Assembly: GCF_020866905.1 (NCBI RefSeq)
Contig: NZ_JAIVCC010000009.1
Coordinates: forward strand, 1 to 64,000
Direction of reading: 5' to 3'
From: Salinimicrobium sediminilitoris
GTDB taxonomy: Bacteria > Bacteroidota > Bacteroidia > Flavobacteriales > Flavobacteriaceae
DNA: 64,000 bases
Made by a program: the position numbers and the translations under genes
Notes under the pieces: generated by a model
Told to the model about the DNA's origin: nothing
Database searches by the model: none
Seen by the model: only the letters and a program-made list of their open reading frames with translations
Part shown: positions 8,094 to 16,675 of the stretch, piece by piece
Layout: the number at the start of each line of letters is the position of its first letter
Position numbering within the stretch: position 1 is the stretch's first letter

Positions 8094-9502
8094 AATCTTC
8101 TTTCTAAACAAACCACATTCTCAACGTGAAAGGTTTGTGGAAACATATCTACTGCCTGAGTTCTTGTTACTTTATAATGTTCGTCCAGCAGGGCAAGATC
8201 CCTTGCCTGGGTGGCCGAGTTACAACTTACATAAACAATTCGCTGAGGCAAGATACCAATAATTTGTGCAACCACATCCTTGTGCATTCCGTCACGTGGT
8301 GGATCGGTGATCAAAACGTCTGGATGACCATGCTCCTTCACAAATTGCGCGGTAAATACTTTTTTCATGTCTCCAACATAAAACTCGGTGTTGGAAATAT
8401 TGTTGTTTCGGGCGTTTTCTTTAGCATCTTCAATAGCTTCTGGCACTGCTTCAACACCTACAACTTTTCCCGCTTTTGCAGCTACGAATTGTGCAATTGT
8501 ACCTGTGCCGGTATAAAGGTCGTAAACCAGTTCATTTCCGGTTAAACCGGCAAAATCCCGAGTGATCTTGTAAAGCTCGTATGCCTGGGAAGAATTCGTC
8601 TGATAAAAAGATTTTGCGTTGATCTTGAACTTAAGACCTTCCATCTCCTCAAAAATATGATCCTGCCCTTTATAGCAAATAACTTCCTGATCGTAAATCG
8701 TATCATTTCCCTTTGGGTTAATGACGTATTGAAGGCTGGTGATTTCCGGAAATTCTTCAGCAACAAAATCAAGAAGCAATTCTCTCTTCTCCTTATTTTC
8801 TTCAAAAAACTGAAGTAACACCATGATCTCTCCTGTGGAAGAAGTCCTTATCATTAAGGTACGCAACATTCCTCTTTGATCCCGGGTATTGAAAAACGGA
8901 ATATCATTTTCAACGGCAAACTTTTTAATGCTGTTGCGAATCCCGTTGCTTGGAGCTTGTTGAAGATGACATTCTTTAATGTCAAGAATTTTATCCCACA
9001 TGCCGGGAATATGAAATCCAAGGGCATCCCTGTCTTCGATATCCTTGCCGCTTTGTATCTCTTCCTGCGTTAGCCAGCGGCTGTCGCTAAAGGAGAATTC
9101 CATTTTATTGCGATAAAAGTAAATTTCTTTACTGCCAAGAATTGGAGTGACTTCAGGTAATTCAATTTTTCCCAGGCGGGTTAGGTTATTTAAAACCTCC
9201 TTTTGTTTATAGAATAACTGGTGCTCATAACCCATGAACTGCCATTTGCAGCCTCCACAAACACTGAAGTGGATACAGGGCGGTTCTACTCGTTTATCTG
9301 AATATTCATGGATTTTAGTAGCTGTACCCTCGTAAAAAGCACGTTTCTTTTTGGTAGTCTGCACATCAACCACATCTCCCGGCACCGCATTTCCAATAAA
9401 GATCACCTTGCCATCTGGAGCCTTTGCTATGCTTTTTCCTTTTGCACCTGCATCTATGACTTCCAGGTTCTTAAATTCTTTGTTTTTGTTCTTTCTCGCC
9501 AT
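8090..9502 (-). CDS. rlmD: 23S rRNA (uracil-1939-C5)-methyltransferase RlmD
   Basis: Methylates U1939 of 23S rRNA with SAM. An N-terminal TRAM domain (about residues 10-70) is followed by the iron-sulfur cysteine cluster PPCIHFSVCGGCKW. The methyltransferase core has YDLYTGTGTIAQF (SAM site), DPPRDG and the catalytic-Cys motif IVYVSCNSAT near residue 430, with the general-base region DMFPQTFHVENV at the end. The 470-aa length is normal for Bacteroidota. The promoter TATTTTTG (9507-9514, minus strand) ends four bases before the ATG, implying a leaderless transcript. First gene of an operon with DUF6452 and DUF6048. Confidence 0.95.
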   Translation of the reverse strand: MARKNKNKEFKNLEVIDAGAKGKSIAKAPDGKVIFIGNAVPGDVVDVQTTKKKRAFYEGTATKIHEYSDKRVEPPCIHFSVCGGCKWQFMGYEHQLFYKQKEVLNNLTRLGKIELPEVTPILGSKEIYFYRNKMEFSFSDSRWLTQEEIQSGKDIEDRDALGFHIPGMWDKILDIKECHLQQAPSNGIRNSIKKFAVENDIPFFNTRDQRGMLRTLMIRTSSTGEIMVLLQFFEENKEKRELLLDFVAEEFPEITSLQYVINPKGNDTIYDQEVICYKGQDHIFEEMEGLKFKINAKSFYQTNSSQAYELYKITRDFAGLTGNELVYDLYTGTGTIAQFVAAKAGKVVGVEAVPEAIEDAKENARNNNISNTEFYVGDMKKVFTAQFVKEHGHPDVLITDPPRDGMHKDVVAQIIGILPQRIVYVSCNSATQARDLALLDEHYKVTRTQAVDMFPQTFHVENVVCLERRL

Positions 9503-9506
9503 GGCG

Positions 9507-9514
9507 CAAAAATA
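9507..9514 (-). promoter_or_regulatory. -7 promoter element of rlmD
   Basis: TATTTTTG on the minus strand matches TAnnTTTG and is separated from the rlmD ATG by only four bases (CGCC). Transcription should start at or next to the start codon. Confidence 0.6.
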
Positions 9515-9679
9515 GGATAAAAGCTAAGAATTATTGGGCGCAAGCCTTAAAAAATCAGGAAACATTTAGTAATTTGCGACTTCTGAATTCAGGATGATTT
9601 CTCTCCTCAAAATACCCGGTTTAATTGGTGTTTTTGAAAAGCAGGAATTTATTTTTTAGTAATTGTAAAAAAAATTAAA

Positions 9680-10924
9680 ATGAAGGTTTCAGAAAAAATT
9701 TCTTCCCGGGAGGCGATTGAATTAGAAGACAAATATGGTGCTCATAATTATCACCCGCTTCCGGTAGTACTGGAAAAAGGAGAAGGTGTGCACGTATGGG
9801 ATGTGGAAGGGAAAAAATACTATGATTTTCTTTCGGCTTATTCGGCTGTTAACCAGGGGCATTGTCACCCGAGGATCGTGGGGGCGATGACAGAACAGGC
9901 TCAAAAACTTACCCTTACATCAAGAGCTTTCCATAATGACATTTTAGGGAAGTATGAGAAATATGCGTCAGAGTATTTTGATTTTGATAAGCTACTCCCA
10001 ATGAACACAGGGGCCGAGGCTGTTGAAACTGCCATAAAGATTGCACGTAAGTGGGCCTATGAGAAAAAAGGGGTAGAGGAAACTGAAGCACAAATTGTTG
10101 TTTGTGAAAATAACTTCCACGGAAGGACCACTACTATTATCTCTTTCTCAAATGACGAAGGAGCACGTAAGAACTTTGGCCCTTACACTCCCGGATTCCT
10201 CAAGATACCTTATAACGATGTCGAGGCGCTGGAAGAAGTGCTTAAAAGCAATAGCAATATCGCCGGATTCCTTGTAGAACCAATACAGGGTGAAGCCGGA
10301 GTATATGTTCCTTCGGAAGGATTCCTTACCCGCGCAAAAGAGCTTTGTGAGAAGCATAATGTACTTTTCATAGCCGATGAAGTGCAGACGGGAATTGCCC
10401 GTACCGGAAAACTTCTCGCAGTTGAGCACGAAAATGTAAAACCAGATATCCTTATCCTTGGAAAAGCGATTTCCGGCGGAGTTTATCCTGTTTCGGCGGT
10501 ACTTGCCAATGATGATGTGATGAACGTGATACAGCCGGGACAGCACGGTTCCACCTTTGGAGGAAACCCTGTAGCCTGTGCAGTAGCGATGGCTGCCCTG
10601 GATGTCATAAAAGACGAGAAACTTGCTGAAAATGCCGAAAAACTCGGAAATCTTTTCAGAAGAAAACTTGACGATTATATCCGCAGTTCAAATATTGTAA
10701 ACCTGGTGAGAGGTAAAGGTTTGTTGAACGCTATTGTGATCAATGATTCCGAAGACAGTTCTACAGCCTGGGATATTTGCATGAAACTTAAGGAAAATGG
10801 ATTGTTGGCAAAACCTACGCACGGGAACATCATTAGATTCGCTCCGCCGTTGGTGATGAACGAAGAGCAATTGTTAGATTGTGTTGATATCATCACAAAG
10901 ACACTTAAGGAATTCGAGAAATAA
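9680..10924 (+). CDS. rocD: Ornithine--oxo-acid transaminase
   Basis: PLP enzyme transferring the delta-amino group of ornithine to 2-oxoglutarate, giving glutamate semialdehyde (arginine/ornithine catabolism and proline supply). Class III aminotransferase features: [22 protein letters not shown], the PLP-contacting ADEVQTG (about residue 233), and the Schiff-base lysine in LGKAISGG (about residue 263). The 414-aa length and the start [12 protein letters not shown] are typical of RocD rather than of acetylornithine or GABA aminotransferases. It is monocistronic, with a strong terminator 25 bases downstream. Confidence 0.95.
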   Translation: MKVSEKISSREAIELEDKYGAHNYHPLPVVLEKGEGVHVWDVEGKKYYDFLSAYSAVNQGHCHPRIVGAMTEQAQKLTLTSRAFHNDILGKYEKYASEYFDFDKLLPMNTGAEAVETAIKIARKWAYEKKGVEETEAQIVVCENNFHGRTTTIISFSNDEGARKNFGPYTPGFLKIPYNDVEALEEVLKSNSNIAGFLVEPIQGEAGVYVPSEGFLTRAKELCEKHNVLFIADEVQTGIARTGKLLAVEHENVKPDILILGKAISGGVYPVSAVLANDDVMNVIQPGQHGSTFGGNPVACAVAMAALDVIKDEKLAENAEKLGNLFRRKLDDYIRSSNIVNLVRGKGLLNAIVINDSEDSSTAWDICMKLKENGLLAKPTHGNIIRFAPPLVMNEEQLLDCVDIITKTLKEFEK

Positions 10925-10947
10925 TTCCTGAAGAGCATTAAACAAAA

Positions 10948-10982
10948 AAGAGGGGCGAAAAATAGCATTTTTTGCCCCTCTT
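10948..10982. terminator. Bidirectional terminator behind rocD
   Basis: AAGAGGGGC pairs with GCCCCTCTT around an A/T-rich middle in which A5 faces T6, giving a longer stem. Poly-A precedes and T-rich sequence follows, so it can stop transcription from rocD and from the minus-strand genes to the right. Confidence 0.85.
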
Positions 10983-11038
10983 ATTTATTCAAAGTTCAAG
11001 GTTCTGAACACTGAGCACCGAATACTGACCACTTAAAA

Positions 11039-11365
11039 CTACTGGTTCTGGTAAACTTCCATAGATTCCATCATCATTTCCTGCATTCCATCCCATCCGT
11101 AGATTGCGACAAGGATAATGTTTAAAATCAGGTAAATTGCCGATAGAACAATTCCAATAATGGCAAGGATCCTCCCTGTCTTTACATTGTTGTAACCGGA
11201 ATACGTATCTGGTTCGGCCATATAGGTTTGTTTTGCCGATTTGGCGAGCACAAGAGCCACGATTCCAAAGATAAGACCAATGATTCCCCAGCAACAGCAG
11301 GTTAGGATAGATAGAATTCCGAAAATTAAGATTAGAGTTGAATTGGGTAAGGTTGGTTTTTCCAT
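11039..11365 (-). CDS. CCC-motif membrane protein
   Basis: Small inner-membrane protein (108 aa) with two hydrophobic segments; the first carries LTCCCWGIIGLIFGIVAL, the triple-Cys motif for which the Bacteroidota family is named, followed by a short KSAKQTY loop. It resembles the two-helix layout of CD225/dispanin-type proteins, but no function is established. It lies 12 bp behind a DUF2752 gene on the same strand, a pairing I recognise from other flavobacteria. Confidence 0.85.
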   Translation of the reverse strand: MEKPTLPNSTLILIFGILSILTCCCWGIIGLIFGIVALVLAKSAKQTYMAEPDTYSGYNNVKTGRILAIIGIVLSAIYLILNIILVAIYGWDGMQEMMMESMEVYQNQ

Positions 11366-11377
11366 AATTTATATTGG

Positions 11378-11662
11378 TTAGTTAATCAAAAAACTCATTT
11401 TATAGAAGTAGGCGCCAATAATGATCAAGGCGTTCAGCAAAATAAGGGCGACTTTGACGTAGAAATCCCCTTTGAATTTCAGAAATAAATTTGTTAAGAG
11501 AAAAAGAAGCAGGATAAGAATAGTATAGATGGCAGGAAACATTTTAAAGGCTGCCGAAAACTCTCCCTGGAAAACCAGAACAAGTGCTCTCTGGGCTCCA
11601 CAACCAAGACAATCAACGCCAAAAAGCTGCTTATTTAAACAGGGAAGCATAAATTCTTCCAT
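11378..11662 (-). CDS. DUF2752-family membrane protein
   Basis: A 94-aa protein with the DUF2752 signature near the N-terminus: PCLNKQLFGVDCLGCGAQRA, with the paired cysteines C-x2-C, followed by three hydrophobic segments. Family function is unknown. It lies directly behind the T9SS protein gene (5-bp gap) and before the CCC-motif gene, so the three may be co-transcribed. Confidence 0.88.
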   Translation of the reverse strand: MEEFMLPCLNKQLFGVDCLGCGAQRALVLVFQGEFSAAFKMFPAIYTILILLLFLLTNLFLKFKGDFYVKVALILLNALIIIGAYFYKMSFLIN

Positions 11663-11667
11663 AGAAG

Positions 11668-13509
11668 CTAAAAGTTATTATTATAGACAGAAATCTTTTT
11701 TATCACTCTTTTATTGTCCATACTCATTACTTTCACTAAATACAAACCATTTGACCAGAGCCGGGTTGAGATTTCTACAGACCTTTTGTTGTCAAAGCTG
11801 GTGCGGTACAACAGTCTTTTTCCCTGCAGGTCAAAAATTCCAATCGCTTTTACCGGGAATTGGTCGTTGCTAATAATTTGTAGTTCTCCCAGATGGTTAT
11901 TTTGAACTACACTAAATTTTTCGGGCACTGCTTCATCTTCAAAAAATATCGTGGGTAATTCCTCCTGCGGAATTTTCTCTGCAAAAGCAATCTTGAAACG
12001 CCCGTGATAAGTTCCCGGTTGCAGCTCTAAAGTTAATGGTTCTTTTTTAATAGAAAAATAATCATTTGTTTGAGTGTCCACAATGAAAAGTTCGTTAACT
12101 GAAGTGTTTTCAAAATTTCCCTGTGAAAATGTCACTTTTGAAAGCTGGGCTTTGACCTGTAGGAAGAGCGGGATCTCTTCGGAAATATTAAATGGTCGAA
12201 CGTCAATGACAAAACTGTTTTCCCCATGGAGCCAACCTGCATCGGTAGGAGCAAGTTGAAAAGCTTCAGCATCCATTCCTGCATCAATTCCTTTGGTGGC
12301 TTCATTCCAAAAGGCCACACTTAGGTTTCTTTCGTATTGATCATTTACGGAAACTTTCAGCTGAATTCGTGGAAGGACAGTATTGTTCTCCAGGTGCGTA
12401 TGTTTTTTCTCGGTAATACTTGCTGTCCCGGTGCCCGGTTCTTTTTCTTCTGATCGTGCTTTTCTATGAGAGTTTTTGAAGATAATATTCCCTGTTTCGG
12501 CTCCCTGAACCATAAATCCCTGACCAATGGGAAGGAATCTGCGATTAAAATCTTTTCCCTTGCCTTCTTCTGTTCCGTTTATTTTTTTAAGAACAGGAGG
12601 CTCGTAAATTCCATCGGTACAAGGATCTACCGGACTAAAAGCGCCATAACCTCCTACATAATCCTCTAAATAATGAGAAGTGCCATTCTCTTTAGAATCC
12701 CAGAAATAAGCAATACCAGTGGTGACATTACGCCGGGGCAGATATCCATAGCATGTGGTGTTTAGAGTGCCAGTTCCGGAATTTTCAAGCAGGAAAAGAC
12801 TTAAATCAAAAGTTGAAGGATAAGGATTTCCTACCAGGATATAAACATCCCGGGCAGTTGGGATTTCTATTCGACCCGAAATAGGCCGCCCGCGAAAATC
12901 ATATCGCTGTGCATTACCAGGATTATTTTCTCTGCCATTGATTGTAGTGGGATCATGACCCTCTGTGCCTTTCATGGTAAAACCATATCCCGGAGGAATA
13001 ATTGTATTGCCGCCTACCAAATTCCATTGAGAGTAACTGTTGCCGTTAAAGGTATAGATCCAGCTGGTGGAGATAGTAAGAGGATTTGCCGATCCATTTA
13101 AGGCGTTGGTAAGGTGAGCCGGCCTGCTATTAATTTCAGAAACAGGGGAGTGCAACAGCGAGATCCCAAAAAGACCATTTGCGGGATCAATTACAGGGGA
13201 ACTCCAGTAATTATAGTCATAAGCATTGGTGCTGCCTTCGGAAAATACCGAAATGCTCCCGTCACCGGAATTAGGTTTATTTTGCTCTTCTCCCTGAATT
13301 AATTGAGCTCCCGAGCGCAAATAAATGGAGGATTCCTTCCCCTGTGCAGGATTTTTCCCCAACCTTAGGTCATTTTTTACAAAGAGAAGATCGTCATTGA
13401 TATATAAATACGTATTTTTTTGCCCGTTGTTGGAAGGAGCCACACTCAATTGCCCTAAAACAGATTGAAAAATAAATAATGATAGAGTAACTAACAAAAA
13501 TCCTCTCAT
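11668..13509 (-). CDS. Secreted protein with T9SS-type C-terminal sorting domain
   Basis: Large secreted protein of unknown function. A Sec signal peptide (about residues 1-20 from Met at 13509, ending SVLGQ) starts the protein; the bulk is beta-rich with an N-terminal block describing a structured surface module (SIYLRSGAQLIQGEEQN). The last ~75 residues form a sorting domain: IIS..QFPVKAIGIFDLQGK, a conserved GLYLVKV strand and a lysine-rich end, matching type A T9SS C-terminal domains. It should therefore cross the outer membrane through the Por machinery (PorX is encoded at 42125-43675). The upstream Met at 13539 would put ten extra residues before the signal, so 13509 is preferred. Confidence 0.85.
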   Translation of the reverse strand: MRGFLLVTLSLFIFQSVLGQLSVAPSNNGQKNTYLYINDDLLFVKNDLRLGKNPAQGKESSIYLRSGAQLIQGEEQNKPNSGDGSISVFSEGSTNAYDYNYWSSPVIDPANGLFGISLLHSPVSEINSRPAHLTNALNGSANPLTISTSWIYTFNGNSYSQWNLVGGNTIIPPGYGFTMKGTEGHDPTTINGRENNPGNAQRYDFRGRPISGRIEIPTARDVYILVGNPYPSTFDLSLFLLENSGTGTLNTTCYGYLPRRNVTTGIAYFWDSKENGTSHYLEDYVGGYGAFSPVDPCTDGIYEPPVLKKINGTEEGKGKDFNRRFLPIGQGFMVQGAETGNIIFKNSHRKARSEEKEPGTGTASITEKKHTHLENNTVLPRIQLKVSVNDQYERNLSVAFWNEATKGIDAGMDAEAFQLAPTDAGWLHGENSFVIDVRPFNISEEIPLFLQVKAQLSKVTFSQGNFENTSVNELFIVDTQTNDYFSIKKEPLTLELQPGTYHGRFKIAFAEKIPQEELPTIFFEDEAVPEKFSVVQNNHLGELQIISNDQFPVKAIGIFDLQGKRLLYRTSFDNKRSVEISTRLWSNGLYLVKVMSMDNKRVIKKISVYNNNF

Positions 13510-13585
13510 TTTACCGAAATTTGCAGCATAAGTAATCAAGTTACTATTCTTTTTTTGATTTTAACCATCTGGTAAACAAATTATT

Positions 13586-13807
13586 ATGAAAAAGCCTTCT
13601 TCTCAATTCATTAATTCCATGCTAATACTAATAGGTGGTGCTATCCTTATTTTTCAAATTGCAGGAGAGGAAAGAAATGTTTATATGATGATCCTGGGAA
13701 TAGTTTTCCTGATGTATGGCCTCTATAACGCCACAAATTTTTGGGTTGACACCAAGGATGATCATAAAAAGGAAAAGGAAGAAGAAAATAACAACAACTC
13801 CTTATAG
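13586..13807 (+). CDS. Small two-helix membrane protein, unknown
   Basis: A 73-aa protein with two hydrophobic segments (about residues 10-25 and 34-51) and a highly charged C-terminus (DDHKKEKEEENNNN). It stops 2 bases before the Smr-domain gene, so the two probably form an operon. Not recognised as a named family. Confidence 0.75.
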   Translation: MKKPSSQFINSMLILIGGAILIFQIAGEERNVYMMILGIVFLMYGLYNATNFWVDTKDDHKKEKEEENNNNSL

Positions 13808-13809
13808 TC

Positions 13810-14358
13810 ATGTTTAAAACCGGGGATAAAGTGGCAGTGCTGGATGAAGATCTTGAAGGAAAGGTTATTTCTGTTAAAGGTGCCGAGGTAGCAATTGAAA
13901 CTTCTGAAGGTTTTTTAATGTCTTTTGACGAGAAGGATTTAGTGAGGATTGGAGCATCTTTGCCCGATATTCTCCCGCCCGAGGTAGAAAATTTTTCGGA
14001 AGTGATTAAGGAAAAAGAGTCATTTAAAAAAAGAAAATCGACTCGTGTAAAGCCAAAGGAACGAAACCAGCCTCCCATGGAAGTGGATTTGCACATAGGA
14101 AAACTGGTGCCAAAATCTGGCGGACTTTCGAATTTCGAGATCCTTAATATCCAAATGAACACTGCAAAAAGACAACTGGAATTTGCGATGAGCAAGCGTA
14201 TCCAGAAAGTTGTTTTTATTCACGGAGTTGGGGAAGGGGTTTTAAAAGCCGAACTGGAAACCCTTTTCAACAGGTACGACAACCTAAAATTTTATGATGC
14301 TGATTACCAAAAGTACGGACTGGGAGCTACCGAGGTTTATTTTTATCAGAATTATTGA
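13810..14358 (+). CDS. Smr/MutS2-C-terminal-domain protein
   Basis: The N-terminal ~50 residues ([19 protein letters not shown]) resemble a small KOW/Tudor-like barrel; a charged linker follows; the C-terminal half is a Smr domain with VDLHIGKL (the DLH motif) and the nuclease-type [13 protein letters not shown] (HGxG) motif. Smr domains cut or bind nucleic acids, and this standalone form is common in Bacteroidota. The 3' end overlaps the convergent lipoprotein gene by 7 bp. Confidence 0.9.
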   Translation: MFKTGDKVAVLDEDLEGKVISVKGAEVAIETSEGFLMSFDEKDLVRIGASLPDILPPEVENFSEVIKEKESFKKRKSTRVKPKERNQPPMEVDLHIGKLVPKSGGLSNFEILNIQMNTAKRQLEFAMSKRIQKVVFIHGVGEGVLKAELETLFNRYDNLKFYDADYQKYGLGATEVYFYQNY

Positions 14359-15296
14359 TTGTCTTCCTCTTCGTTTTCCTCACCATCTGTGGGTTCAATG
14401 AGTATATTTTCAGTTGGGGAAGTGATCACGCCAAGCTCATAATCCTGCAGGCGAATCTGCTCTCCGTCTCCTCCCTGGTTCACAAGTGTAAGATTGTTGA
14501 TGGTTACCAGGTACCTAAAGCTTCTTGAAATGCGATTCTCTCTAACTCCTTCTACCGTAAAAGAATCTGTTATATCTGGATTAAGATAGTGAGCTAACCC
14601 TTCTTCATTTTGATCATCGGCAGGATTTAAGTTAAGGTTCCAGTCCTCATTCCTTGTGGGTACTCCGTCGTTATCATCATCTGCATCAAGATAGTCGGGG
14701 ATACCGTCGTTATCGGAGTCTCCATAGGTGTTTACTGTATTTTCGGCTTCTATCTCTCTTTCTACACGTGTAAGAATATTATCCCCGTCATCATCGACAT
14801 CTTGGTAATCTGGTATTCCATCCCCATCTGTATCCAATCCAGATTCTATCCCTTCGTCTGCAGAAGGAACTCCGTCGCCATCATGGTCGGTGGCATTGCT
14901 AAGAGTAGAGGTGATCACAACTTCTCCTCCTGTGGTGCTCCTGTATTCCTCGGTCACCTTGGGAGAAACCGGCGGGATCTCATTGCAGAAATAACTTTTC
15001 TGTACTTCCCCGTCAAAAACCCTGTAGATCACCTGGTTTGTAGTTTCGTTTAAAGAGATCTCGAGTTGGCCTTCTTCTTTTAAAAAGAACTGCTCGTTAG
15101 GAGTATCAAGTTCAAACCTTAGGGCTATGGCTTCATTAACACCAGTATTATTGAGTTTATAAAGCACCTGTGATTGCGTATCTCCACACCAGTTGAGTTG
15201 TGGATCGTCAAAATTAAAATCGGTCACAATAATTTCCCCGTCATTACACGAACTTAGCAGTAGGGCTGCAAAAACAAGGCTAACATATTTTTTCAT
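14352..15296 (-). CDS. Lipoprotein with thrombospondin type 3-like calcium repeats
   Basis: Signal peptide with a lipobox ending at Cys17 (ALLLSSC). The N-terminal ~125 residues are beta-rich; about residues 135-225 hold several D-x-D-x-D-G-(V/I)-P-D repeats ([36 protein letters not shown]), which bind calcium and stiffen surface proteins. The C-terminus is acidic. The start at 15296 is supported by a promoter TAATTTTG at 15312-15319 (minus strand), which lies upstream of it but overlaps the alternative Met at 15314. Exact role unknown. Confidence 0.85.
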   Translation of the reverse strand: MKKYVSLVFAALLLSSCNDGEIIVTDFNFDDPQLNWCGDTQSQVLYKLNNTGVNEAIALRFELDTPNEQFFLKEEGQLEISLNETTNQVIYRVFDGEVQKSYFCNEIPPVSPKVTEEYRSTTGGEVVITSTLSNATDHDGDGVPSADEGIESGLDTDGDGIPDYQDVDDDGDNILTRVEREIEAENTVNTYGDSDNDGIPDYLDADDDNDGVPTRNEDWNLNLNPADDQNEEGLAHYLNPDITDSFTVEGVRENRISRSFRYLVTINNLTLVNQGGDGEQIRLQDYELGVITSPTENILIEPTDGEENEEEDNQ

Positions 15297-15311
15297 AGGA
15301 CGGGTTTTCAG

Positions 15312-15319
15312 CAAAATTA
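15312..15319 (-). promoter_or_regulatory. -7 element of the TSP3-repeat lipoprotein gene
   Basis: TAATTTTG on the minus strand matches TAnnTTTG, with 15 bases between it and the ATG at 15296. Its position excludes the alternative start at 15314. Confidence 0.55.
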
Positions 15320-15369
15320 AAAGTAATATATAATTTAACAGAGATAAGCCTAAATTATTTTAATTCTGT

Positions 15370-15377
15370 TATTTTTG
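15370..15377 (+). promoter_or_regulatory. -7 element of the cysteine desulfurase gene
   Basis: TATTTTTG matches TAnnTTTG and ends six bases before the ATG at 15384, implying a leaderless or nearly leaderless mRNA. It also rules out the in-frame TTG at 15375 as the start. Confidence 0.6.
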
Positions 15378-15383
15378 TGGACC

Positions 15384-16532
15384 ATGAGAAAAGTCTACTT
15401 TGATAACGCCGCAACCACGCAAATCCGCGAGGAAGTGGTAGACCGCATGGCCCAGGTGATGCGGGAGGTCTATGGAAATCCTTCCTCTACCCATGCATAT
15501 GGTCGCAGTGCGAAAACGCTTATAGAACAGGCCCGAAAAACAGTGGCGAAGACACTTAATGTGGCAGCTTCGGAAATTATCTTCACCTCGGGTGGCACAG
15601 AAGCCGATAATCTTATATTGAATTCGGCTGTAAGAGACCTGGGTGTGAAGCGTATCATTACCTCCAGAATTGAACATCATGCGGTGCTGTACACCCTGAA
15701 TAAGCTGCATGAAGTTTTTGGCACAGAAATTCTTTATGTTAACCTTGATGACTGCGGAAGAGTAGACCTGCAGCATCTTGAGGAGTTACTTAATGCTTCT
15801 GAAGAGAAAACTTTAGTAAGCCTGATGCATGTAAATAATGAGGTGGGAAATCTTCTGGACATCAAGAAAACAGGCGATTTATGTAAGAAATACAATGCGC
15901 TGTTCCATTCGGATACCGTGCAGTCCATTGGCCACTATGAACTCGATCTTTCCAAAATACAAGTTGATTTTACTGCTGTTAGTGCTCATAAATTCCACGG
16001 CCCAAAAGGTGTGGGGTTTGCTTATATAAGAAAGAACAGCGGCCTGCAGCCACTAATTTTTGGAGGTGAGCAGGAGCGAGGGTTCCGTGCCGGAACCGAG
16101 GCTGTACATAACATTGTAGGTCTTGAAGAGGCCTTAAAGCTGGCTTATGAAAATCTGGAGGAAGAAAAAGAATATGTTACCTCTCTAAAAAGGTATTTTA
16201 TTGACCTTCTGAAAAAGGAGATTCCCGAGGCAAAATTTAACGGCGAATGTGATGATTTTGATAATAGCACTTATACTCTTATCAACGTTTGTTTGCCAAT
16301 GACTCAGGAGAAAGCCTTAATGTTGTTGTTTCAGTTAGATCTACACGGTATTGCATGCTCCAAAGGAAGTGCCTGTCAAAGCGGAAGCAATCAGGGCTCA
16401 CACGTCCTTAGCGCCTTTCTTTCTGAAGATGATTTGAAAAAGCCTTCTCTTAGGTTTTCTTTTTCGAGGTATAATACCAAAGAAGAAGCGGAATATGTTG
16501 TTACGGTACTAAAGGAGTTTATTGAGAAATAA
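15384..16532 (+). CDS. Cysteine desulfurase (IscS/NifS type)
   Basis: PLP enzyme releasing sulfur from cysteine for Fe-S clusters or tRNA thiolation. Class V aminotransferase features: YFDNAATTQ at the start, TSGGTEADN, the PLP lysine in AVSAHKFHGPKG (about residue 200), and the catalytic-Cys loop CSKGSACQSGS (about residues 325-335). The length (382 aa) and the extended Cys loop fit the IscS/NifS group rather than SufS. No scaffold gene is adjacent, so its partner is unknown. Start chosen at 15384 because family members begin with the short MRKVYFDNAATT leader. Confidence 0.93.
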   Translation: MRKVYFDNAATTQIREEVVDRMAQVMREVYGNPSSTHAYGRSAKTLIEQARKTVAKTLNVAASEIIFTSGGTEADNLILNSAVRDLGVKRIITSRIEHHAVLYTLNKLHEVFGTEILYVNLDDCGRVDLQHLEELLNASEEKTLVSLMHVNNEVGNLLDIKKTGDLCKKYNALFHSDTVQSIGHYELDLSKIQVDFTAVSAHKFHGPKGVGFAYIRKNSGLQPLIFGGEQERGFRAGTEAVHNIVGLEEALKLAYENLEEEKEYVTSLKRYFIDLLKKEIPEAKFNGECDDFDNSTYTLINVCLPMTQEKALMLLFQLDLHGIACSKGSACQSGSNQGSHVLSAFLSEDDLKKPSLRFSFSRYNTKEEAEYVVTVLKEFIEK

Positions 16533-16552
16533 AAGCGGATTTTACCCCCAAA

Positions 16553-16660
16553 TTTCAAATTTCAAATTTCAAGCACCAGATTTTCACTTGGAACTTCTTC
16601 CTTAGTGACATTTTCTTAGGTAACCCACACCCACCTACGGCTACCCATCCGGTGGAGGGG
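16553..16660. repeat. Intergenic repeats behind the cysteine desulfurase
   Basis: A short tandem of ATTTCAA units (about 16553-16571) is followed by an imperfect hairpin, CCACC (16631-16635) with GGTGG (16651-16655), embedded in CCCATCC...GGAGGGG. The GGAGGGG part resembles the elements at 133-175 and 51453-51471. No gene is seen between 16533 and 16675. Confidence 0.4.
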
Positions 16661-16675
16661 AGAAAATAAGAAACT

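Noticed and set aside
8126-8545. 139-codon plus-strand frame opposite rlmD
   Set aside because: Antisense shadow of the strongly supported rlmD gene with Cys- and Phe-rich, non-protein-like composition.
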